Below, one piece after another: positions 11,571 to 23,115 of a stretch of DNA of 64,000 nucleotides. Position 1 is the stretch's first letter, and each line of letters starts with the position of its first letter. The stretch covers positions 3,143,501 through 3,207,500 of the forward strand of contig CAHIKZ030005495.1 of NCBI GenBank assembly GCA_903632075.3, read 5' to 3'. A program made the translations under genes and the position numbers. This stretch comes from Acanthosepion pharaonis (taxonomy: Eukaryota; Mollusca; Cephalopoda; Sepiida; Sepiidae). The notes under the pieces were generated by a model that worked only from the letters and a program-made list of their open reading frames with translations, was not told the origin of the DNA and ran no database searches.

Positions 11571-11821
11571 TTCCATCTTTTCAAATGTTGCCTCATCTGT
11601 AAACAAGACTGAAGAGACAAAAGGATCGACAATTTGTGCAGTAAACCATCTAAAAAGGTTCTCCAGTGGTGAGGGATCAGTGGGCGAAAAACGCTACACA
11701 CGGTTGAAAATGATACCGATACAGGAGCTGCCATATTTAAAAAAAAATTAAAATTAAAAGTTTATCCCTGAGTGTCTATTCCTATTAAATGCTGTAAACA
11801 ATCAGCAAAACGTTAAACAGG

Positions 11822-12338
11822 AACTTGTAAACCAGATCAATGATGATCTGAACTTGTAAACCAGATCAATGATGATCTGAACTTGTAAACCAGATCAATG
11901 ATGATCTGAACTTGTAAACCAGATCAATGATGATCTGAACTTGTAAACCAAATGAATGATAATCTGAACTTGTAAACCAGACCAATGATGATCTGAACTT
12001 GTAAACCAGATGAATGATGATCTGAACTTGTAAACCAGATCAATGATGATCTGAACTTGTAAACCAGACCAATGATGATCTGAACTTGTAAACCAGATGA
12101 ATGATGATCTGAACTTGTAAACCAGATGAATGATAATCTGAACTTGTAAACCAGACGAATGATGATCTAAACTTGTAAACCAGACCAATGATGATCTGAA
12201 CTTGTAAACCAGACCAATGATGATCTGAACTTGTAAACCAGACCAATGATGATCTGAACTTGTAAACCAGATCAATGATGATCTGAACTTGTAAACCAGA
12301 CCAATGATGATCTGAACTTGTAAACCAGATCAATGATG
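11822..12338. repeat. 29-bp satellite array, ~18 units
   Basis: The unit is aacttgtaaaccagatcaat + gatgatctg. Variants differ by one or two substitutions (gat-c/g-aa or gaccaat). Each unit holds a small stem cagatc/gatctg around a 6-nt loop. Because 29 is not a multiple of 3 and all frames lack stops on the minus strand, two long overlapping open frames arise; they are artefacts. Confidence 0.95.
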
Positions 12339-12489
12339 ACACGAACGAATTGGAATATTTAACCGAATCATAATAAAATGAACTTTCATTTGTATTGAAT
12401 ATTGACGTCAACTTCAGTGTTTTATAACCTAAATCGTCGGTGACCCAACAAGTTACGGGTAGTCTAGTATAAAATAAAATTGCGTACAA

Positions 12490-13680
12490 AATATTTAGAT
12501 TTCGGCATTAAATGACCCATGGATATTGATGTGCTGATAAAGAAAAAAATAACCACCATTTTATGGATACTGTTAAGTGGTGGTTATAAAAAAATCAACA
12601 AAAAATTTGATCCACTTGATATCCATTGGACTAGGTCTTGGATTTTTAGCGCCATAATGTCATCGTCTATGTATAAGCCGGGGTTATAAATATTTTAAAA
12701 TAAGTTGCCCATTCACCATGACAGATAAATACCCACCAATTCACATGCCTTCGTAGAGTCATATGCCTCGCTGGCAATATCAAAATTGGGACCCAATCTT
12801 TTTTTTTTATTATTTCTTCTTGTCCAAATCTCCCCCTTCGTAGAATAATCTCGATTTCTGGGTGGATGTTATGATCCCTTTTTTGACATATTGCAAAACT
12901 GGCCAACCAAATTGCAACTCACTTTTTAATAATTTTTCTGTGATGGATTGGTAATAATATCAATAATGTCGAATTCAATTAATTTCTCTTTGCATTTTAT
13001 GATTTTAAACCAATGTTTGGCTTTCTTGCGCCATAGACTGACTCCCAGTACTTCACGTCAATACAGAGAATTTTCGAGAATTTTTTGTTGTTGTTGCATA
13101 TGGATTCTTCCTACGTTATTCTTTGTAGGGTTTAATAATCAGAACTATGGCATCGGGGGGAGGGGTATACGGGAATTCGTCTTCGTGGTTCTTAACAATT
13201 ATGACTGCTTGTTTTTTTAGTCATTTTTCCCCATTCTGTCCATGACGACTTAATTTTCAGCAATTATTTAATCTTTAATCCATTAACTGCCAAATTTTTT
13301 TAATGCGCATTTGTGGCCCAGACAAGTGTCTTAGGAGTTTATTTATTCCTTATGTTTAATTTCAGTAGTTACCATTGTCGCTTTTTATAGAAACTAGAAC
13401 ATCAAATATATATGTGCATAAAACATCAAAAAATAATATTGATTAGAAGTAATAAAAAAATACTTTTTAAAATAGTCTTTATTTTTCTACTCGTGAAATG
13501 TAAAATTACGACAGAAAGTGTCATCTTACGGCTAGTAAAAAAAACCTTTAAAGGCTAAGTGTTGTAAAATATACCTCTGCAAATGCAATGTATGTAAGCA
13601 ATTCAATGTAAATACAAGGAATAACATGTAGTAAGTTTAATTTTAACAGATCCCCAAATGGGGCTCATGGCAGGTAATGG
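12490..13680. other. unassigned sequence
   Basis: The segment 12500-12535 resembles the family H flank (cggcattaaatgaccca). A short open frame at 12948-13220 has no recognisable motif. Nothing else could be supported. Confidence 0.4.
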
Positions 13681-13684
13681 GTTA

Positions 13685-14035
13685 ATATTAATACTGGGCT
13701 TTTTTTAAGGGTTGGACGGGTCCTACGTACATCAATTATGTTTAGTTTGCTTTGTTTTGACATTTAGTTTGTTTTGGAGTTCATTTGAAATCATCCATAA
13801 ATTTTTATGTATAAATTTTATAATCATCAGATTTTTATGTCATGGGACATTTGTAGGTCCCCTTGAGAGGATGCGATATTATGGTGTATGGAGGATTGAT
13901 TGGTGACGGACGAGTTTTTATGGTGAATGCGCAAATTGTAACGAGCGAATGGGTCGTGAGTCGGATTAGCTAGGATAGTTAGTGATGACCAGCCTCAATC
14001 CCTCCCGTCCTTTTCGGCCTAGTGCCATAATTATA
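13685..14035 (+). repeat. repeat family C copy
   Basis: Shared with 15030-15215, 19385-19645 and 19915-20095: a ggtcccctt/gtcccctg start, a block around ggattgattggtgacgg, then gcgaatgggtcgtgagtcgg, and a 3' end in tcggccttgtgcca (here tcggcctagtgcca). It behaves as a SINE-like family whose tail motif is shared with family A. Confidence 0.75.
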
Positions 14036-14045
14036 TTTTATATAT

Positions 14046-14795
14046 AACTAGCAGGATGGCCCGGCGTTGCCCGTGCTTGATTCAAAAATCGTACGATTCA
14101 TACAGCAATCGCTATCACTTGACTTAAAATATTTTTGCCCTTCCTTGCCTTTAAAGGAGTGCCCTTTGCCATGCTGATGTTGTTACATGCCTTACTTCTT
14201 GCCTATCTCACACTACGAATTTTTTCTAAGCTCTATACTAAACATTAAATCTGTTACGAAAAAAGAACTAAACAAAACACAAAACGATCAGCTTTAAAAA
14301 AGGACTCGTAACTGGAAAAACCGAATGAAAAAAATGTTAACAACAAATACTTTTTCACACCCAACCAAGTTCTGCGGAATCAGAATCAACGTTGAGTTTA
14401 AGCAAGCGAATGAGCCAATTGGAGTAAAGTGCCATGCAGATTTAAATTTTTCCCACTTGTGACGAATGCAGCTATCGATTTTTTTTTTGCATGCTAGTTA
14501 ACATTCGTGTCAGTCAGCTGTTGGCTCTCACGCTGACCAATAGAATATTCATGCCTATTCGTGGCAGCCAGCTATAGGCTCTCACTCTGGTCAGTAGAAA
14601 ATGGCCACAAACTACATGAAAACTGTCGTAGAAGCATGAAAAAAACGATTATTTCCACTATCGATGGGAGTTGGGAAATGCAAAGTTGATCTTAGCCTTT
14701 CCCGCTAACTTCGAGTATGTGCATGTAAATTTTGGTGCAAATCCGTCGAAAATTGCGACCGTGCATTCGTTACACACACACACACACACACACAC
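14046..14795 (+). repeat. dispersed element with 'ggcccggcgttgcccg' head and (CA)n tail
   Basis: Starts actagcaggatggcccggcg and ends near ccgtgcattcgttacacaca, followed by CA repeats. The head is mirrored at about 61120-61155 on the other strand, where the body again ends in a (CA)n/(GT)n tract. This type of element end is widespread in invertebrates; the class is left open. Confidence 0.65.
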
Positions 14796-14880
14796 TCAAA
14801 TCTGCCTCGTCAGTCATGTATCGAAAGATATATGATCGTCTAAGCGTGTATCACACATGACATATAACTGACTAAGTCAT
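14796..14880 (+). repeat. SINE family B, 3' fragment
   Basis: Contains gcctcgtcagtcatgtatcg and cgtctaagcgtgtatcacac, the 3' half of the family B SINE seen complete at 34.3 kb. Confidence 0.8.
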
Positions 14881-15029
14881 CTATTTCTTCTTTTTATTAT
14901 AAACTGGTGGTCGCATATAAGCATAGGAATAAGTATTAAAATTAAAGATCAGGGTCGTAGATACCTCTTCCCCCGGGGTTACATATGTCGTATTATAGCG
15001 ACTGACTTCATATTTTATTCGCTTGTGTT

Positions 15030-15215
15030 TTAGTAGGACCCCTGTAAATATGCGGTATTGTGGTATATGTTGGATTGAATAGTGATGGATGTGTTCTTGT
15101 GGTGAATAAGTAAATTGTAAAATGAATGTCGTGAATCAAATAAGATAAGTATAGGATAATCAGTATCGACCGACTCTCACCTATTTGCCTTTGACCTTGT
15201 GCCACACTTGTATTT
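15030..15215 (+). repeat. repeat family C copy
   Basis: aggacccctgtaaatatgcg... ttgaatagtgatggatgtg... tgaatgtcgtgaatcaa, ending tttgaccttgtgccacac. Same order of blocks as the copies at 13.8 and 19.4 kb. Confidence 0.75.
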
Positions 15216-15284
15216 TTAAATACAATAAATACATTTTTATTCACCTGTTCTCTTGATTCTTTTTATCGACAAAATAAAGAATAC

Positions 15285-15660
15285 ATCTTTATTCCATATT
15301 CACGATGTTTCGTCCGTCGTACGCACCGGTCATCTTCAGTTGATATACGTTGAAATTACCAACCGAACCCTTTATTTAGTCCACTGGCGAAGACCGTTCT
15401 AGTTCCACGTGCCACTTTTCGGATATCTCAGTTTCAGTTATTTCATAACAAAAGTTTTTGTTCTTCAGTTGATATACGTTGAAATTACAACAACTGAAAC
15501 GTCGTGAATTGAAAATTGAGGACAAGTCCGAAAAATGTCAATGGCGAAGACTCGTTCTGGAGTTCCACGTGCCATGCCGAACAGTGAAAATAGTGTAAAT
15601 AGTTTTCTGGATATCTCAGTTTCAGTTATTTGAGGACAACAGTCGAACAATTAGTAACAA
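15285..15660. repeat. SINE family D-related sequence adjoining the 98-bp satellite
   Basis: Contains gatgtttcgtccgtcgtacg, gttctagttccacgtgccac and ggatatctcagtttcagtta, blocks shared with 48951-49335. Parts are duplicated within the segment (two gttgatatacgttgaaatta blocks), and the 3' portion grades into the satellite. Confidence 0.75.
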
Positions 15661-18466
15661 ACCTCATCTCGGAACTAAGAACAATTTTGTTCAATCTCAT
15701 CTCAGAAATATAGACAATGTTGAAGGTGAAAATATGGCAATAAAGCTGAAAGTATTGAACTCACAATCTTGAGGGACAACAACCAGTTAAATAAGTGTGG
15801 TTACAATACCTCATCTCAGAAATATAGACAGATGTTGAAGGTGAATATGGCAATAAAGATGAGACAACAGTCCAAAACAATGGAAATAGTGTAAATAGTT
15901 GCAATACCTCATCTCAACCAGTGGAAATATTATCCATAAAGATGGGGACAACAGTCCGAACAATGGAAAACGTAAATAGTTCACCTCATCTCAGAAATAA
16001 GACAGATGTTGGGATGGCAATAAAGATGAGGACAACAGTCTGAAATGGTCCGAACAATGGGAAATAGTGTAAAATACCTCATCTCAGAAAATAGACAGAT
16101 GTTGAAGGTGAATATGGCAATAAAGATGAGGACAACAGTCCGAACAATGGAAAAAATGTTACAATACCTCATCAGAAATATAGACAGATGTTGAAGGTGA
16201 ATATGGCAATAAAGATGAGGACAACAGTCGAACAATGGAAATAGTGTAAAATAGTTACAATACCTCATCTCAGAAATATAGACAGATGTTGAAGGTGAAT
16301 ATGGCAATAAAAGATGAGGACAACAGTCCGAACAATGGAAATAGTGTAAATAGTTACAATACCTCATCTCAGAAATATGATGTTGAAGGTGAAATGGCAA
16401 TAAAATGGGGACAACAGTGAACAATGTAAATAGTGTAAATAGTTACAATACCTCATCTCAGAAATATAGACAGATGTTGAAGGTGAATATGGCAATAAAA
16501 TGAGGACAACAGTCCGAACAATGGAAATAGTGTAAATAGTTACAATACCTCATCTCAGAAATATAGACAGATGTTGAAGGTGAATATGGCAATAAAATGA
16601 GGACAAAGTCGAACAATGAAATAGTGTAAATAGTTACAATACCTCATCTCAGAAATATAGACAGATGTTGAAATGGCAATAAAATGGGACAACAGTCCGA
16701 ACAATGGAAATAGTGTAAAAGTTACAATACCTCATCTCAGAAATATAGACAGATGTTGAATGAATATGGCAATCCGAAATATGTTGAAAATGTAAAAATG
16801 AAGGTGAATATGGCAATAAGATGGGGACAACAGTCCGAACAATGGAAATAGTGTAAATAGTTACAATACCTCATCTCAGAAATATAGACAGATGTTGAAG
16901 GTGAATATGGCAATAAAGATGAGGACAACAGTCCAAACAATGGAAATAGTGTAAAATAGTTACAATACCTCATCTCAGAAATATAGACAGATGTTGAAGG
17001 TGAATATGGCAATAAAGATGGGGACAACAGTCCGAACAATGGAAATAGTAAAGATGAGGACAATGTTGAAGGTGAAATGGAAAGTCCGAACAATGGAAAT
17101 AGTGTAAATAGTTACAATACCTCATCTCTAGACAGAGAAAATGGCAATAAAGATAGGACAACAGTCCAAACAATGTTGAAGGTTACAATACCTCATCTCA
17201 GAAATATAGACAATGTTGAAGGTGAATATGGCAATAAAGATGAGGACAACAGTCCAAACAATGGAAATAGTGTAAAGTTACAATACCTCATCTCAGAAAT
17301 ATAGACAGATGTTGAAGGTGAATATGGCAATAAGATGAGGACAACAGTCGAACAATGGAAAAGTGTAAATAGTTACAATACCTCATCTCAGAAATATAAC
17401 AGATGTTGAGGTGAATATGGCAATAAAAGATGAGGACAACAGAACAATGGAAAAAAAATGGAAATAGTGTGAGGAAACAGTTAAAATAAATACCTCATCT
17501 CAGAAATATAGACAGATGTTGAAGGTGAATATGGCAATAAAGATGAGGACAACAGTCCAAACAATGGAAATAGTGTGTAAATAGTTACAATCCAAACAAT
17601 GGAAATAGTCATGTTACAATACCTCATCTCAGAAATATAGACAGATGTCAGAATATGGCAATAAAGATGAGACAACAGTCCAAACAATGGAAATAGTGTA
17701 AATAGTTACAATACCTCATCTCAGAAATATAGACAGATGTTGGTGAATATGGCAATAAAGATGGGGACAACAGTCTGAACAATGGAAATAGTGTATAGAC
17801 AGATGTTGAAGGTGAATATGGCAATAAAAGATGAGGACAACAGTCGAACAATGGAAATAGTGTAAAACAATCTGGAAATATAGACAGATGTTGAAGGTGA
17901 AATAGTTACAATACTCAAGGGGAAATATAGACAGATGTTGAAGGTGAAAGATGAGGACAACAGTCCAAACAATGGAAATAGTGTAAATGTTACAATACCT
18001 CATTTTTTTTTTTTGAACAATGGAAATAGTGTAAATAGTTACAATACCTCATCTCAGAAATATAGACAGATGTTGAAGGTGAATATGGCAATAAAGATGA
18101 GGACAACAGTCCGAACAATGGAAATAGTGTAAAGGGTTACAATACCTCATCTGTTGAGAAAATTTTTGTTGAATGAATATGGCAATAAAGATGAGGAAAA
18201 TGGAAAAGTGTAAATAGTTACAATGCCTCATCTCAGAAATATAGAGAATTCAAATATAGACATGGAAACAGAAATGAGAATACAAAGCCCTCATCTCAAA
18301 TATAGACAGATGTTGAAGGTGAACATGGCAAAAAAGGAGGAACAAAAATAATAAAGTTACAATACCTCATCTCAGAAATATAGACAGATGTTGAAGGTGA
18401 ATATGGCAATAAAGATGAGGACAACAGTCGAACAATGGAAATAGTGTAAATAGTTACAATACGACA
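15660..18466. repeat. ~98-bp satellite array, ~29 units
   Basis: The consensus unit runs ttgaaggtgaatatggcaat, aaagatgaggacaacagtcc, gaacaatggaaatagtgtaa, atagttacaatacctcatct, cagaaatatagacagatg. Units differ mostly by 1-10 bp deletions, with relatively few substitutions. The aagatgaggacaacagtccg portion matches the SINE family D tail (gatgaggacaatagtccgaa at 49300), so the array probably expanded from a SINE copy. Open frames such as SEMRYCNYLHYF are repeat artefacts. Confidence 0.95.
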
Positions 18467-18479
18467 GGGGGGGTCTTTT

Positions 18480-18730
18480 TATCTGTATCACCTCAAGCAA
18501 AGTTCAGTCATAGTGTTGAGATAAAATCTGAGAAAAAGAGAAAAGTGTAATCAGGAGGTTAGTAAAGCGACTGACATTGCATTTAAATTTTTGCAGATCA
18601 AAGTTGGTTGGAATGCATGGAGCAGGGAAGGAATTCCACAAATGCGAGATAAAACTGTTAGCATAGAAGTTACGGCTACATTTAGACAGGTCAACTGTAA
18701 ATTGGTGAGATCTCGCTGCCAATCTAGTCT
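18480..18730 (-). pseudogene. LINE family 2, 3' end relic
   Basis: Minus strand: AARSHQFTVDLSKCSRNFYA, then NSFISHLWNSFPAPC and FDLQKFKCNVSR, followed by a 3' UTR shared with 19435-19540 (inverted). Compared with 20.3 kb it lacks a clean SRLWNSLP. Truncated 5' end. Confidence 0.8.
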
Positions 18731-18754
18731 CAGAAATAAGGACATATAAGGAAT

Positions 18755-18806
18755 AAGGATATATATATATATATATATATTATAAATTAATTGATTTAAA
18801 ATATGG

Positions 18807-18851
<45 letters not shown>

Positions 18852-18858
18852 ATTATGG

Positions 18859-18906
<48 letters not shown>

Positions 18907-18943
18907 TAATTGATTTAAAAATATAGTTATTTAAAATATGGTT

Positions 18944-19008
<65 letters not shown>

Positions 19009-19012
19009 TTAA

Positions 19013-19073
<61 letters not shown>

Positions 19074-19182
19074 ATTAATTGATTTAAATATGGTTTATAT
19101 ATATATATATATAAATATATATATATTGATTTAATGGTTATATATATATATAATATAGTATATATATATATATATATATATA
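18755..19182. repeat. cluster of (TA)n tracts separated by 'aaattaattgatttaaa' spacers
   Basis: Several long TA runs alternate with a repeated spacer (tataaattaattgatttaaa, atatggtt), forming a higher-order simple-repeat array. The long IYIYIY frame on the minus strand is not a gene. Confidence 0.92.
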
Positions 19183-19293
19183 AGAAAGGTTTCCAACGAA
19201 AAAATATGTATATTAAAAGAAGAGAAGAGAGGTGCCGCAAACGTTTTTGGTTGTAATGTGGATTTATTTAGAAAAAAATATTATGCTTTGTTT

Positions 19294-19298
<5 letters not shown>

Positions 19299-19351
<53 letters not shown>
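19299..19351. repeat. (TA)n microsatellite
   Basis: Perfect TA run, flanked by family C sequence. Confidence 0.95.
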
Positions 19352-19354
<3 letters not shown>

Positions 19355-19384
19355 TTACATACAGAATTTTTTATCATCTTGTGT

Positions 19385-19645
19385 GTTTTATTAGGTCCCC
19401 TGCAAAAATGTGGATTTTGGTACATGCTGGAATTAAATTTACTGTCCTCCTGATTACACTTTTCTCTTTTTCCTCATTACTCATTTCCGTTTTTAATTTC
19501 TCAAAACTGCTATGACTGAACTGCCTTGCTTGAGGTGACTTCTTGTAGTGAGTGCGTTAATTGTTAGATTGAATGGATCGCGAGTCGGATTAGTTAAGAG
19601 TTAAATAATCGCCTTTCCCGCTTCCTCTTTGGCCTTGTGCCACAA
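19385..19645 (+). repeat. repeat family C copy with embedded LINE family 2 3' UTR piece
   Basis: The family C start (ggtcccctgcaaaaatgtgg) and end (ttggccttgtgccacaaatc) are present. Between them, 19435-19540 (cctcctgattacacttttct... ctatgactgaactgcc) is the reverse complement of the LINE 3' UTR at 18485-18555, so one element has landed in the other. Confidence 0.65.
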
Positions 19646-19914
19646 ATCAATGCAATTATTGGTTAAATAAACATATTCCGTTTGCCTACCCAGTTGATTC
19701 AGTTTATCGACAAAATACAGCGGCCACTCTTATTTTAGTGGGTTGAACGGGACCATACAAACAAAGATTTAATTTTCGTTTGAAAATTTTGCTTTCTTTT
19801 ATTCTGATTATTGGGTCCGATTCCTCCCTGTTCATGCCAAGTAAGATTTTATATATATTTAAGTAAAAGATATATATTTGTACATATTCAGGATTTTTTA
19901 TATTGAGGATTTTA

Positions 19915-20097
19915 TTAGATCCCCTGTGAAAATTTGGTATTATCGTACATATTGGAATTGGATGCAGAAGGATGGGTTCTTAAGGTGATTGTGCAAATTT
20001 GTTAAAGTGAATAGATCTTGAGCCGGGTTAGCTCAGAGTAGGATAGACAGTATCGACCAGCCTCGCCCTAACATCCCTTTCGGCCTTGTGCCACAAA
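19915..20097 (+). repeat. repeat family C copy
   Basis: Starts gatcccctgtgaaaatttgg and ends tttcggccttgtgccacaaa, with the internal atagatcttgagccgggtta block. Confidence 0.8.
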
Positions 20098-20129
20098 TGC
20101 ATACATTCAACTGTTAATTTTTTTTTTGT

Positions 20130-20490
20130 TAAGCATTTCACCCCAAGCAAGGCGGGAAGCCACTAGGACGCAAGGGGTTACAGAAAATAGCAAGATCAGA
20201 TAGGAGTGATAGAAGAAAGGATGAGAGTAGTGGATAGATTAAGGCAACTGGAGATGTCGATTGACATTACACTTGAATAGCTGGAGATTATAGCTGACAG
20301 GGAAACAGGAGAAGGGAAGGGAGTTCCACAGGCGAGAGGTGCAAAACATGAAGCTATTAGAGTAGAAGAGACGGCTACATTTAGGAGTTTCGACAGTGAA
20401 GGGGTGAGAGCGGGATGCCAGCCTCGTAGGGCGCTGGAACTGATGACGTCTGGGAACCAGCGAAAAATATTTTACTCGCCTGTGGAGCAC
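20130..20490 (-). pseudogene. LINE family 2 C-terminus and 3' UTR
   Basis: The minus-strand frame ends LASRSHPFTVETPKCSRLFY, SNSFMFCTSRLWNSLPFSCF, PVSYNLQLFKCNVNRHLQLP, then the 3' UTR (ctatcctcgctc-like T/C-rich, tcaccccaagcaag inverted). This is the best-preserved terminal segment of the family here. The open frame is ~83 codons. RT and endonuclease are absent. Confidence 0.85.
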
Positions 20491-20617
20491 TTCGTGGTTT
20501 AATAGTTAGTGAGCTTGTTTGGTTAGGTCAATTAAGACTGAGCCGTGAGTTCGATCCTTAGTCAGTGCTCCGTACATTCGGCCTTGTGCCGCATCTAAGC
20601 TACTCTTAGTAAATCGC
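20483..20617 (+). repeat. SINE family A copy, diverged
   Basis: gtttaatagttagtgagctt, gtgagttcgatccttag, then attcggccttgtgccgcatc and taagctactcttagtaaatc. It abuts the LINE tail on the left. Confidence 0.85.
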
Positions 20618-20649
20618 ATTTTCATTCACCCGACGACTGTTACAGTATG

Positions 20650-20905
20650 AAACTCTCCGAGCCCACCGATGGGGGTGTAGATATTTACTTGACACCCCCC
20701 ACCCCAAAACACTGAGTCAGGTTGTGACACAAGGTCAGTTTTTAACTCGAGCCCGTGTGTCTTCACTCGGGCCGCTGGTCTTAGCTGGTCATAGCTTGTC
20801 CAAGCTTGTCATAGCTGTGATACCACCAGCACAGGGACGACCCCCTCTGCCGGGTAAGTATCCGAATGTGTATACCCTTCAAGAGAGGAATTTACCCAAT
20901 CAACC
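20650..20905 (+). repeat. repeat family G fragment
   Basis: tgacacaaggtcagttttta, gagcccgtgtgtcttcactc, then short repeated words (agctggtcatagcttgtcca) and cagcacagggacgac. The same modules occur inverted at 26455-26570 and 26940-27130. Confidence 0.65.
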
Positions 20906-21034
20906 CGATCGGGTGTAATGGTTAGCAAACTTGTCTCGCTCGAACAGCTACAACTGAGTAAGGAGTTCAATTCTCACTGGATGCTCTTTAATCTCGGCCT
21001 TGTACCACATCTATGCTATGCTTTGTAAATCATT
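20906..21034 (+). repeat. SINE family A copy, diverged
   Basis: gggtgtaatggttagcaaac, aggagttcaattctcactgg, ctcggccttgtaccacatct, atgctatgctttgtaaatca. Confidence 0.85.
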
Positions 21035-21289
21035 ATTAAAACTAATTCCCCACCACGAGCCAGGATAGTTTGAAATTAATATTAGCTCAATCCCGGAAAG
21101 TGGGCTTTCCTCCTTCGGGAGAAGGCTGGGACCAATAAGCCTGAGGCTTACTAAAAAGTGAAAATACCGAGATGGCTCGAGAAATTTTTGAACGGCATCT
21201 CACATCAAACCTTGACCTTGTGTCACATTCTGTTGCGATGTGGGCGCGCAGATAAATACCTACTTCCTAACTGAAACCGTTAACTGCTG

Positions 21290-21560
21290 AACTTGGTCTC
21301 ACTTGGCTATGGATAAATAGTTAACCCCGAAACTGAAGTAAAAAGCATTATGAAAGCGTAAAGATAGGTTTTAATACCAGAAATATTTTGCAAAAAAATT
21401 ATTACCAGAAATAAATTTTTCAAGGAAAATAAAAAATATATTGCCAGCAATATATTTTTGAAAAAAAAAAATATTACTAGCAATACATTTTTCAAAATGA
21501 TATTACCAGCTCTATATTTTTGAAGAAGAAAATATTACCAGAAATAGATTTTTGCTCCTA
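21290..21560. repeat. repeat family H with minisatellite tail
   Basis: Begins near atagttaaccccgaaactga, then several units of attaccagaaataaattttt type. It is related to 5.4, 24.5 and 59.8 kb. Confidence 0.75.
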
Positions 21561-21789
21561 TCATTAACAAACATTTCACCTGATGTAGGGAATTAATCGA
21601 ACAATAAGCAGAAACAAGTGTCTCATTAAATAATTTGCCATTTCTAATTGTATTTCGTTTGTAGTAAGGAATTTTAATTTTTTTTTTTTTTTTTTTTTTT
21701 GATCGCGTTAGTTGTTATCCTGTTATTCATGCAGGAAAATATGGAACCTTATTTAAATAATGTAACATTAACGTTGTTGCCTTTTCTTT

Positions 21790-22690
21790 AAACCTACAGA
21801 ACAATGCAGCCTTCTGGACGGAGCGGTCGGAGATCGAGACAATTTATTACAGCATATTTGATATCATGGCCCTCCTCCAAGATACTGAGCAGCTTTCTGC
21901 TCCGCTCTCTCTAAATGTTTGCTGATCCCTCCATTAAGGAGTTGACTTGAACAGGTTAAGAGTGTAGTGATCGGGGAAACAGCTTCTTAGTGGTCTGTTC
22001 CACAGGGCAGTGGTTCGCGGGAAGAAGCTGTTTGAGTGGAACTTATTCCTCACCGTTAGAATACGGAGGGAATGTGGTTAGTTTGCTACTATGTAAGTGG
22101 CATGCTGGGCCCTAGTAGAGAAGATCAGGATGGAGGACCTAAGATATGCAGTCCGTCCGAGCACTTTCCATGGTGGTAGCGATGGAGCGGTGAGACTCGC
22201 CACGTCGCGCCTGTGGAGAGAGAGACTGAATGTTGGAAAACAATTCTTCTCCAACAAGGACCCGGAGACGCTTTTTAACTCTATCAAGGCTGAAAAGTAA
22301 GGACTAGGCAGCTTCCGCACATATATAACAACAGTACTCCATTTTCGGCCTGATCTGGCTATTATAAAGGTTGAGGATAGCATGTGGAGTCAGGTACTTA
22401 CTGAAGCGGTACAGGGAGCCGATCATTTTAACTGCATCTTTAGCGATGGATCGTATATAAGAGTTCCACTTGAGCTCGGGTGTGAATTTGAGACCCAATG
22501 CACGGTGCCTCCTCGTGGGTGGGGGACATCCGTTTATCGTGACGCGGTAATTCCGGATCTGATCGGCGGCGATGAAATGTAACCAGTTTGGTTTTACGGG
22601 CAATGAATGTAACCAGCCAGATTTTTTCCCCCACTGGGAAGCTGGTGTTCTATCGGTAGAGAAGTCAGTTGTCAATCGTCAAGAGTATCA
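21790..22690 (-). pseudogene. LINE family 2 reverse transcriptase C-terminal region
   Basis: The minus strand carries RALGLKFTPELKWNSYIRSI, KDAVKMIGSLYRFSKYLTPH, AILNLYNSQIRPKMEYCCYI. After a frame change come SLSHRRDVASLTAPS and NLFKST-like residues. These are typical post-RT thumb/connection motifs of jockey/Nimb-like non-LTR elements (family knowledge). At least one frameshift separates the two halves near 22305-22380, so it is not functional. Confidence 0.85.
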
Positions 22691-22975
22691 TCAGCACAGA
22701 CGTTTACAAATAATCGGAGAATATTCTTAGGCAGATCATTTATGTAAATCAGAAAGAGGGTTGGTCTGAGAAGTGACCTATTGGGGAAGCCCACAGAAAG
22801 ATAGAGACGATGGAAAACTAATTGAATTATAATTGTTTTCAGCCAACCAAGTCAAATATCCCGGTAAAGTTGGCAAATTTTTAACTTCAGATTAATTTAA
22901 GCATATACAAATATTTGTTATAAAAATGCAAATTAAAGGCCGTTTTGTTTTTGTATTATTTTACTCGAAGCAAGG
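22690..22975. other. probable LINE family 2 interior, unresolved
   Basis: Reading on from the relic on the minus strand, some codons look RT-like (gtccacagaaag/gggcttccccaatag context), but no clear frame could be defended. Confidence 0.3.
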
Positions 22976-23115
22976 CAATGATATCGCTAGGACTCAGGGG
23001 GTTATAGAGAATGAAAGGACTTTAGTGAGGAGAAAAAGACAATAAAAGAAAGGGGTTCAATAATACAGAAGATGGCGATTGACGTTGCATTTAAATTTTT
23101 GAAGATCCGGTTTGT
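22975..23115 (-). repeat. LINE family 2 3' UTR fragment
   Basis: Matches the inverted 20130-20280 segment (actcgaagcaaggcaatgat, cgctaggactcagggggtta, gattgacgttgcatttaaat). Confidence 0.7.

Noticed and set aside
11822..12338. Possible CRISPR array
   Set aside because: Repeats are contiguous 29-bp units with no spacers, in eukaryotic DNA.
11895..12489. Two long minus-strand open frames (126 and 149 codons) with regular WFTSSDHH repeats
   Set aside because: They are products of a 29-bp satellite with no stop in any frame; no start context or homology.
15981..18231. Numerous frames with SEMRYCNYLHYFHCSDCC
   Set aside because: All derive from the 98-bp satellite and shift frame at each indel.
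18551..19240. A 229-codon Ile/Tyr-rich open frame on the minus strand
   Set aside because: It runs through (TA)n tracts, which lack stops in the TAT-ATA register. Only its last part overlaps a LINE relic, in another meaning.
22097..22582. Plus-strand open frames opposite the LINE relic
   Set aside because: The minus strand shows clear RT-associated motifs; the plus frames are their antisense shadow.
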